Of a stretch of DNA of 64,000 nucleotides, positions 55,759-64,000 are shown piece after piece. Every line of letters begins with the position of its first letter. The first letter of the stretch is position 1. Source of the DNA: Symsagittifera roscoffensis (Eukaryota > Xenacoelomorpha > Acoela > Convolutidae); NCBI RefSeq assembly GCF_963678635.1, contig NC_087062.1, positions 49,386,552-49,450,551 on the forward strand, read 5' to 3'. Below the pieces are notes generated by a model. It did not search any database and was not told where the DNA came from. It saw only the letters and a program-made list of their open reading frames with translations. The position numbers were made by a program, and so were the translations under genes.

Positions 55759-56089
55759 TTCCTTCCTCAGTTTAGCAATCATAAAGAACGCTTCCAAAAC
55801 AACGAAACCTGGAACAAAAGCAAGTAAGAACTTTGATTCTATTTACAGTGCTGTAAATGCGAGGTTGAAAAAGAGTAACAATAAGAATCTTATTGATTTA
55901 GTTTTGAATTCTCCTAGAATGAAACCAAATCAGTCAGAAAAAATAACCTAGGATAATCGAGACCCAAAATAATCTATTTCAGACTTAAAGTGTGCACTAA
56001 AGTGAAAAAAAAAACGACTTTCCAGAAAATTGCTTTACCATTTATTTTGGAAGCAACTCAAATTCCACCTAAACTTTTTATCAAAAAGA
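55759..56089. other. Decayed gap between ATPase and integrase, second copy
   Basis: Counterpart of 15493-15823; no intact ORF. Confidence 0.35.
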
Positions 56090-57092
56090 ATGCCAAAGCG
56101 AAAAAAAAGAGAAACTTGAATCTCTTTCAAAATCTGAAATGGTAAATTTGAACAGATTGTATTCTAGGGGTAGAGCTGCGTACGATTCTGTGGGAAACTT
56201 GAGTAAAACAAGCGTTTCGTCAAAAAAGAAAGTAGAACAATTTTTACAAGACATCGTACACAAATTTTGGAACTCCAATCAGATGTTTCCGAAGACTTCG
56301 TTGTTTCCGAAAATTTATCAATGAAGTTTGGTGTATGGACTTGGTTTTTGTGGACAATCAAGCAAAAGAAAACAGTGGAGTCAAATATTTATTGATTTCT
56401 CTTCGATATTTACTACCTCTACTTTTAGAAGATCATGTAGCTCGCCTCGTGGAAAAGTCAAAGCTTTTTCACGATTTGTCAGAGTTCAAACAAGGAAAAA
56501 AATACGCCAAAGACACTTTGCAAGCCAACAAAAAAAATATTTCTCATGAAAAAAACTCCGGAAAAACTTTGGGTTGATAAAGGAGCAGAATATGGTGGAA
56601 CTTTCAAAATGTTTTGCAAGGAGAAATACACCGAAATTTACTCAACAAGGAGGAGTGAAACAAAAAATTGCATTTGCAGAGCGATCCACTCAATCATTAA
56701 AACAAGTAATTTACCGCTACATAGAAGATCATGGTGGTAAATTCAGTCACAAGTTACCTAAATTTGTTTCAACAATGAATTGTCGCATCAATATATCTAT
56801 TGGGAAATCTCCTAGAGATGTTAAGAACACTGATTTCCTGTCAATTCTGTACAATAAACCTCTAATAAGGTTAAAAAAACTAAAATTCAAAATTGGAGAT
56901 ATAGTGAGAATTTCAAGGAAGGATATTCCTTTTCAAAAGGTAAACAAACCACAATTTACAGATGAAATTTTTAAAATTTCTACAATATCTACAAAAAAAC
57001 CTCCTTTATACATTATCAAAGATCTCGACAATGAAGAAATTCTGGGAAAAATTTATGAAAAAGAGCTGAGAAAATTAAAGAGCCCAGATTAA
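56090..57092 (+). pseudogene. Polinton integrase, second copy
   Basis: N-terminal part (SEMVNLNRLYSRGRAAYDSV), first Asp region MDLVFVDNQAKENSGV (56335-56577 frame, better kept than copy 1), second Asp WVDKGAEYGG, Glu region IAFAERSTQSLKQV, and DNA-binding tail, the last in one frame 56574-57092. An inserted GGAG near 56652 alters the stretch before the Glu. All three catalytic residues are present but in different frames. Confidence 0.92.
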
Positions 57093-57135
57093 CATAAATC
57101 ATTTTTTATCCTAAACTTCTATCGATGAGTTATCA

Positions 57136-57409
57136 AGATTGTTTGATGCTTTCAAAAAAAGAAAAATCTGAATATAAAGCAAAATCCGAGGATGATTAGG
57201 ATGAGGAACCAGAACGTTACTTAACTTATGTAACTAATCTATTACATTCATTATCCTCCAATTGTGAAGTTTATTTAACGCTAATGGATTATACCCTCAT
57301 AAGAAACAAATATTGAACGAATTCAACTCGTCACCAGTGAGTAATAAAGGAATACTTGCTTGTCTTGGATACAGTTTTGAAGAATTACCTGATGCATTTG
57401 ATAAAGTAT
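57136..57409 (+). pseudogene. Polinton major capsid fragment, copy 4
   Basis: Joined to the integrase 3' flank by a deletion that removed the penton-like gene, the small virion-like gene and the capsid start. It runs from GRLFDAFKKRK-like sequence to EELPDAFDK and is cut by X at the same point as 17573. Confidence 0.7.
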
Positions 57410-57561
57410 ACAAGGGGGAGTTTCGCCATCGTGCAAGAACCAAAATTTCACCGTCCGGAGACGAACCTGTCTTCTGGGGGCCATGAGCGGGTAGCGTACC
57501 ACTGGACAAATTTTCCCGCTACTAACCTTAACTGAAAGTTCCTTACAAGATACACTGCACG

Positions 57562-58136
57562 ATGCCTGACGACGGACAACCACGCAGCGCCACTGCCAAA
57601 TCTAACTCGAAAGACTATTATCCTACAATATCAGAAATGGTATGGGCCTCCGATGAAAAACACGAACAAGGTCCTATCGGGCCTCTAAACGTCTAGCCTC
57701 TCATGCCCACTACGTGAATGCCGTTCACAGTTGCAAGTCTCACAAGACAAAGAAGCCTTTTTGACGGAAATTGTCACATCCTTGTCATCGGGTCTTAACA
57801 ATTTCAGACTAGCTTTTCCAAAAATTGAAAAATCAGTGCAGGAGATTTTTACCGAAATTAAACAAGTGAAAAACAAAATGGAGACAACATCTCCCAAAGC
57901 TGCCGAGCAGGCACCGATTACATTCTGGTGCAAACAGTGAAAGCCACGGATGCGCATCTATGCCAAATTCGAATAGACGGAAAACCAGAGGAATGTGATA
58001 TTCGATCAGAATGGTCAAAATGCAATTTCGCTTTCGAATTTTTTTGGAACAACTAACCGAAAATATTGATGGTTTTTTTGAATTGCTGACGTTAATTGGA
58101 CGATCAGACAAATCGGGAAGGGTTAGTTTTGACTGA
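57562..58136 (+). pseudogene. Element X first ORF, right copy
   Basis: MPDDGQPRSATAKSNSKDYY opens further than the left copy (no stop before MVWASDEK), then frameshifts. The coiled-coil part is open at 57731-57940. Confidence 0.45.
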
Positions 58137-58675
58137 CATGCTTATTTTTAAATTTTCGATTTGGACGTAAGACGAAAGACACGTAACCTTTTATTATTTC
58201 GCACACACTGAAACTGCGAAATCAGAAGGAGAGAGTTCTCAGTGACAACAACAACAAAAAAAACGGCAGAAGATTGAGATTGTGTTTAGAAATTGTCAGA
58301 AAACACTCCGAGTTGTAACGATTGTGCCGCTACAATCGTTACAGAGCAGTTCAAAAGAACCAGGAAAGGTGTTGGAACGACGTGTCCAGCCTTCCGAGAA
58401 AAAATAACATCGTTATGTCTCCGGATTCCAGAATCTGGAAAGGTCTCGGGAGAGAACTGTAACTCGTTATTTTAACAACTTTTAGCTTCCCGGAATGTCT
58501 CGAGTTGAATTTAATTAAAACCACACTCGTTTCAGATAATGAGAAGCTAGGAATTGGGGTAAAGGGTTGATCCATCTTCGATGGAGATGATGATTTTTAT
58601 CTACAGAGCAAAAACAATAGTAATATAATATATAAGTAGTAGCCTTGTTTTTAGGAGTGACCTCGTGGTCTGGGG
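57994..58675 (+). repeat. LTR-like segment of X, right 5' copy
   Basis: Starts TGTGATATTCGATC and ends GTGGTCTGGGG. Pairs with 62889-63542, with the element body between. Contains the perfect hairpin 58314-58343. Confidence 0.55.
58314..58343. other. Conserved hairpin, perfect copy
   Basis: TGTAACGATTGT / ACAATCGTTACA, 12-bp perfect stem with a GCCGCT loop. Confidence 0.75.
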
Positions 58676-59723
58676 TCCTGTTCTGGATTGATGAATCCAC
58701 TAAATTAAACACGTTAAGTTCGATTTCTCTGTAACCCGAAAGGTTATCGGTAAACGGATTTTGAAATCTGTCGATTCACTAGTGAACTTTTTACGAACAA
58801 CAATTTTTTCTGTCCTAACTCAAAAATTTCAAAAGTTTTCTTATTTTGTAGCGTTTCGTTTTCTGAAAATTCAAGAAATTTCGGTTTTTGGTACCCAATT
58901 AGTTCCAATCACTTCTGAAATAAACTTAACCGGTTCTACTTATTATACTAGTACAGTTACGATGTAACTCGCTAATTTAGCGCTTTTTTCCGTTTCAAAA
59001 AATATCGACATCTCAAAAATCGGGATTTGTTGAGGGGTCAAAATATCGCTATTTTGACCCTAAAAATCGGTTTGCTTACTGTGTTTTTCACAGAAAAACG
59101 GTATAGGAGTATTATTAAAGATTGTACAAATAGTAATACTAGTAATATTAAACCCCTCGGGGTTTGTTCAACACCCGAATTAAGGTGCTTAAATCGGAAG
59201 TTCGCAGTTCGGTGAAGGGTCACAACAGTGCAGTCACTGTCGACCCCCCACAGAATAATATCTTACTTTTTCTACCAAACGGGATACAAAACTTGTTAAC
59301 GATACCCAACAGTCGATTGTTGTTGTCCTTGAGCCCCTTCTTGTAGCTCCTTGCACTACTTGCCCAATCAGTCTTCTTCTCTAATCCCGAGACCCTTCCG
59401 GGTTGAGTGCAAATCAGCATTAACGTGCTTAAATACTTAAATAAGCCTACAGTACAAGCACCACAAAGGGGCCACAAATTTGATCGTAAAAATCCTGACT
59501 GATATAAATGCATGTAACAACAATATATCGAACAACAATAAACGGGAGGGTCGGATCACATCTCGTCTGGGGGGATGATTTCTACTGATTTTATACTTTT
59601 TTTTTACAGTTTTTGGTTTTTTCGGTTATTTGATTGTTTTTTGTTTTTTCTTGGGTACTATGCTACTTTTTGTTTGGCTTCTTCTATATCTTTAAGTGTT
59701 TTTGGTCACGTACCACTCAGGAA
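58676..59723 (+). other. Leader region of X, right copy
   Basis: Matches 18829-19840. Contains the palindrome ACAGTGCAGTCACTGT (59225-59240) and CCCGAGACCCTTCCGG (near 59385), the inverse of the repeat motif. No convincing gene. Confidence 0.45.
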
Positions 59724-62036
59724 ATGAACACCACTCAGGAAATGCCAGCCTTGAACACTAGTGTCAAGATGCTAAGAGAAGGTGATGAACGAGCGAAAGC
59801 CTTGCTCTTACTAGCGCTTTCGGACATCCATCAGAGCAAGCCGATGCGAGTGAACATGAAGGAGCCTGTGGAGCTGGAAGCGATGAAAAAGATTAACGAA
59901 ATAAGGAGATTCTCTAACAACGAGTTGAAGCTCACAAAAGATTCTTTGGGAGCACTGCCGAAGTCCAGTGAGTACTGTGGACCGATCAGAAAGAAGTCAT
60001 ACAGTTACGTATTCGGACTCACAGAGATGGCGTACAACCCTTTTGGAAGTGAAGACATACGTGATTGCTTCTTTGACTACGAGCAAGCAGTGTTGCTAAG
60101 ATTCTGGACGTCAAGAACTGCAACGATAAGAGGCGCTGCTAATCAGCAGACCAAGCTGGGACTAGTCTAGGAGGAAGAGGTGAATGCACCTTCAGTGCGA
60201 AAATCTAACAACCGAGTGGAGTTTGAATTGGGGTTCTCCGACAAATTGCTAAGAACGAGTTTGATGGCGGTATGGGAAATGATGGAACCATCTTGATGTC
60301 CGAGTCCTAACTCGATATTGCGTGCGAAACAAGACGTACAGAGGGAACTTAACTCAGACTGTAACTTGCGTGACCTGAACATCATCTATAATTTGATGAC
60401 GACAGCCTCTAAGAGCAACGGAGAAGACAAAGTAGAGTTGCCGGGCTGGGGACCAGAGGACTAGACCAAATCTGGTAGCTGTCTGCCAGAAGTCTATGAA
60501 CTGGAAGGTCATATCGGTGGAGGTCTGGATTGCGTTAAGACCTTTGAGAAGCAACATAAGCAATTGACGATAATGTTTGGGAACAATGTGATAAAGGGAA
60601 AAACGGAAACGGAATTGATTGCAGGTTGCCATGGAGGAACCAGGGTGAATCTAGTGACTGCACTAGGATTCTACAACATGTTTGGTTCTTTTTAGAGTCA
60701 CTATTGAATCTAGAACAAAAGCATGAGATGGTTACGACCGTCAGTGTAGAAGCGTTTCCGGGAGTTTTGCAAACCGAGCAGAAAAATATTCTAAAGTGGA
60801 GAGAAGCGATCGAGGCGGAAATGAACATCCGGCATAGTGAAACCTATCGTAGACCGACGGGAGCGAGATATTTAGTGGGATCAACTCTAGCTTCAATGTG
60901 CAAGAGCAGATACCCTGTGCATTTTGTAGCGGTGGATGTGAAAACTACGAGAAAGATCGTGGATCAAGCCTAATCAGTGCCAAAATGCGTAAGACTAGCG
61001 AGAATGTCAGAAAAATCTTACGAGTTGCTGTGCAAAATATTCTCAGCAGTTTTGGAGAGAACCAAAGAGGAATTGGAATCGATACTGGGGAAAGAAGTTC
61101 ATGGGATACGCCTGTGGGAACTTCAGTGACTTTGAAAGACAAAAGCAGAAAGGGTCAACAGTCACGGATTACAATGCAGTAGACGAGAATGATGAAGTCC
61201 ACCGAGTGATAATTGAAGTAGAACCACTACTGGAAGCTTCGGGAAAGCGTAATTGGAGGAGCATCATGTCGACATATGATGAGTTCCCCTGCCATTGCTT
61301 GCTACAAACATGGTGGTACCCCGGGTGCAGTAATCTGGTGTTGATCTGGGACTGTGGAGAGCTGCTCTCCATGAGTTTACCAGATTAATCACAACCCATA
61401 ACGATAGTGATAGTAGGAGTTATGATGGCGATACGATGGCTGGAAGCTCATGTGAGAGAGAACTATAGACAAGATACGCCGACGAAAGAACAATTGCAGG
61501 AATTGGATTGTCTAAAAGATTTAGATCTTTTTGAGACAACGTGCAAAATCTTGAACATTCCGATGGAAGTGAAAACGATATGAGCCAGAAGACGACTGAT
61601 GCCATGGTTTAGAGCCAACATGACTGAATGGTTGTACGAGTATGCTAAGAAATATATGTCGAAGCACAGCAGAGTGTACAGTGCGTATCAGATGGACATT
61701 GGAGCAGGAGCTTTCAAGCGAGCTTTTGTAACTCATCGGACTGCAGTGACCACCGCCGTAAAGACAACCTCCAGGATGAGTGAACGTGATGGAAGGGAGA
61801 AAGAAGAGATGTTGAGGGAACACTTGGAGAGAAATGTAGCGTTGTGCCTCCACAACAGCTTCTGCCGAATCAGAGAAACTAACGTTGATCCTCTGCGTTG
61901 TTGTAAGCAAAGAGTAGAAGAGCAGAAGTGTTGGAGGACTGCTTCCGACAACGTCAGAATAGCTACCGACGTGTTGCAAGACACAGAGACTGAAACTGTG
62001 GAGTCAATGTCGAAGGAGGAGGAGATGGAACATTGA
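59724..62036 (+). pseudogene. Element X large ORF, unknown, frameshifted
   Basis: About 770 codons in pieces. An N-terminal part from MNTTQEMPALNTSVKM to the TKLGLV stop (60168-60170), continuing EEEVNAPSVRKSN to a TGA. Then LRDLNIIYNLMTTASKSNGE, VYELEGHIGGGLDCVKTFEK, an in-frame piece 60626-60973 (VSVEAFPGVLQTEQKNILKW), a piece to 61388, and the C-terminal 145 codons (61599-62036: MPWFRANMTEWLYEYAKKYM to EEEMEH). Hydrophilic, helix-rich by eye, with a Cys pair (RCCKQR) near the end. No reverse transcriptase, integrase, protease or zinc-knuckle motif recognised. A structural or nucleoprotein-like role is possible but unproven. Confidence 0.45.
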
Positions 62037-62635
62037 CAAAATGGCCGAAAAACAAGATGCAAAGAGAAAGAAAATTAGAAAATTTTAGAAGTTTTAGAAC
62101 TTCTAAACGACGAAAACAAAGAGTGAACAAAGAAAGAAACAAAGAAACAACGAAAGAGAAGATGTTAAACCCCAGAATTGATTTGTGCGTGTGAAAAACT
62201 CAAATGAGAAACAAAGCAACTATGTTTGCAATTGAAACTGAAGAGAAAACATTTAGTTGAGTTTTAAAAGTTGAAGAATTTTGTTGCATTTATAAATTTG
62301 CATTGTGATTGTAGTTTGTGGCTTCAGAGACACTTACGATTTATTTAGAAAAGCTTGAGGGGAGAATATTTTAAAATTATCCAGCCTGCATGATTGTTTT
62401 TAATCAACTAAGACGACTGATCACTTTGTGATGACATGAAAGGCTTGGATAATCTCTTGAAGAGGAAGATCATTTCATTGTTCCTTCTAACCACCGTTTT
62501 CCCTAATTTTAATATTCAGGACCAACAGCAACTAAAGTTCCGAAGGGAAGAGGCATAGTAGGATAATTTTAGATTGGTGTTTGGCAGGACCGTCGTGCCT
62601 CCCAACACCTTTTGAACCTAGGAGAAAATGTTTTA
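62037..62635. other. 3' noncoding region of X
   Basis: A-rich sequence shared with 26146-26720 and 35630-36195. No gene. Confidence 0.45.
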
Positions 62636-63030
62636 AATCGGGACATAGACGTTAGAGTTCGGAAAAAATGTTTTATCTTAAGTTATATCCTCGAAAGTGC
62701 AGATTAAGTGAAAGAATTTGGAAAGCTATAATAGTGTAGTATGATGCCAATTATATTCTGCAGTGAGTCGATATAACGTGGATAAGAGTGATTTCATGCA
62801 TTTTGTAAATTCGGTTCGATGGCACTGTACCATTTTGAGGAAGACTACGGGACTCAATGAGGACATTGACCGGGCTGTCCGGGGATTATGGGACATTCGA
62901 CCAGAATGGTCAAAATGCAATTTCGCATTCTAATTTTTATTGGAACATCTAACCGAGAAGATTGATGGTTTTTATGAATAAGTGACGTTAATTGGACGAT
63001 CAGACAAATCGGGAGAGGTTAGTTTCGACT
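62636..63030 (+). pseudogene. Element X 3' ORF end, right copy
   Basis: Frame CFILSYILESAD, stop and a ~30-bp insertion near 62735, then YNVDKSDFMHFVNSVRWHCT, IDRAVRGLWDIRPEWSKCNF, entering the terminal repeat and ending GEVSFD. Conserved with 26722 and 36195 copies at protein level. Confidence 0.4.
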
Positions 63031-63542
63031 GACATGCTAATTTTCAAATTTTTGATATGGACGTGAAAGACACGTAACCTTTTATTATTTTGCACACACT
63101 GAAACTGCGATATCAGAAGCAGAGAACTCTCAGTGACAACAACAACGAAAAAACGGCAGAAGATATTAAGATTGTGGTTAGAAATTGTCAGAAACCACTC
63201 CGATTTGTAACGATTGTGCCGCTACAATCGTTACAGAGCAGTTCACAAAAACCAGGAAGGGTGTTGGGACGACGTTTCTAGCCTTCCGAGAAAAAATAAG
63301 ATTGTTATTTCTCCGGATTAACTCTGTAACTCGTCATTTTAACAACTTTTAGCTTCCCGGAATGTCTTGAGTTGAATTTAATTAATACCAAATTCGTTTT
63401 CAGATAAAAAAAGCTAGGAGTTGGGGGAAAAGATTGATCCATTTTCGATGGAGATGATGGTTTTTATCTACTGAACAAAAACAATAGTAATATAATATAT
63501 ATGTAGTAGCCCTGTTTTTAGGAGTGACATCGTGGTCTGGGG
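62889..63542 (+). repeat. LTR-like segment of X, right 3' copy
   Basis: About 650 bp matching 57994-58675; a short deletion removes the CCGGAAGGGTCTCGGG region near 63316. Followed by the extension to 63777. Confidence 0.55.
63206..63235. other. Conserved hairpin, copy at 63.2 kb
   Basis: Perfect 12-bp stem, same as 58314-58343. Confidence 0.75.
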
Positions 63543-63795
63543 ATACTGAGACCCAGCCATGAGCTCACTAGTTTGCAGATAATTGAGTTAATCAGAGCAT
63601 TCTGATCGAAGCGGGAAACAGTAACGTGTTTGTCGACCCCATGTTAGAAATACCAACAAAAGAACTGATTTTGGCAGAGACGGTGAAAAGCATGTAGAGC
63701 TGTGTTTAGACGCTAGCCAGTCGTTTTAGAACTTAGCTTCATTTTCCGTCGATATGTACTTCCGATCGAATGTTACAGCAACCAAAGACAAAAAG

Positions 63796-64000
63796 AACCC
63801 CGAAATCATCAACAAGGAATCAGCAGCCGTAGAGAGCTTCTAACACTTATCAGAACCATTGACGATATGTGATATGAAGCGACTGGGTACTTTCAGCAAG
63901 GACCGCAGCCGCCCGTGCACAATTCTTGTTACATTACCTCGAGTTTGGGACGCGCGGAAAGCACTAGCAAAGGCTCCCCTCCTCAAGACATACGACCAAA
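63796..64000 (+). pseudogene. LINE-type ORF1-like fragment
   Basis: Frame NPEIINKESAAVESF, TAA, then HLSEPLTICDMKRLGTFSKD, RSRPCTILVTLPRVWDARKA, LAKAPLLKTYDQ to the window edge. The RLG...RP.TILVTL..VWD.RK.LAK pattern is typical of the nucleic-acid-binding ORF1-type protein of invertebrate non-LTR retrotransposons. One in-frame stop. Begins just after the X end at 63777. Confidence 0.6.

Larger units (their letters stand above)
57410..63777 (+). mobile_element. Element X, right copy (most complete)
   Basis: Contains a short first ORF (57562-58136), LTR-like segment 57994-58675, leader 58676-59723, a broken large ORF (59724-62036), 3' noncoding sequence (62037-62635), a 3' ORF end (62636-63030), a second LTR-like segment 62889-63542, and an extension to GAATGTTACA (63777). 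Coding capacity is not recognisable as reverse transcriptase or integrase, so it may be a non-autonomous LTR-type element or another class. Confidence 0.6.

Overview
The window is repetitive, A+T-rich eukaryotic DNA, almost certainly from an animal. It is built from decayed copies of a Polinton/Maverick (a virus-like self-synthesising DNA transposon) mixed with LTR-retroelement-like sequence. I see no host housekeeping gene, rRNA or tRNA. The Polinton proteins are of the type common in cnidarians and some other invertebrates. A hydrozoan-like host is a guess from protein flavour, not something the sequence proves.

Layout. 1-11952: tandem array 1 of a ~2.2-2.5 kb unit. 11953-17573: Polinton block 1 (an intact 164-aa ORF, several small unknown genes, packaging ATPase, integrase, start of the penton-like gene, major-capsid fragment). 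17574-21027: element X, a G+C-richer LTR-like element that interrupts the capsid gene, followed by an inverted piece of its terminal repeat. 21028-37334: nested tandem duplications of a composite unit (25-bp minisatellite, leader, Ty3/gypsy-like Gag 5' part fused to the Polinton integrase 3' part, penton-like gene, small virion-like gene, capsid fragment, 3' end of X). 38041-42275: Polinton family B DNA polymerase on the minus strand, broken. 42276-43151: divergent promoter. 43152-52215: tandem array 2. 52216-57409: Polinton block 2. 57410-63777: second copy of X, with an unknown multi-part ORF between its repeats. 63796-64000: a LINE ORF1-like fragment.

Two readings matter most. First, the tandem arrays are not ordinary satellites. 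They begin next to the polymerase promoter and end inside a minus-strand gene (ORF B) whose first part lies in unique Polinton sequence. The repeated unit is therefore an internal Polinton module carrying three small unknown ORFs (C, A, B), expanded in place like the gene accordions of large DNA viruses. Second, Polinton block 1 plus X and Polinton block 2 plus X share the same X insertion point in the capsid gene about 39.84 kb apart, so the two halves are copies of one composite locus.

Putting the pieces in order gives: polB (minus), C, A (plus), B (minus), 164-aa ORF, D1, D, E, a two-membrane-segment ORF F, ATPase, integrase, penton-like, small basic virion-like protein, major capsid (all plus). 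The gene-start regions of polB/C, A and B/164-aa ORF share CCW6GG boxes of the SRF (CArG) type and CTGATTGG boxes of the NF-Y type, which suggests a common promoter grammar. Nearly every gene carries stops or frameshifts, many shared between copies, so this is a dead and repeatedly rearranged locus. All assignments come from reading translations by eye; no database search was made.
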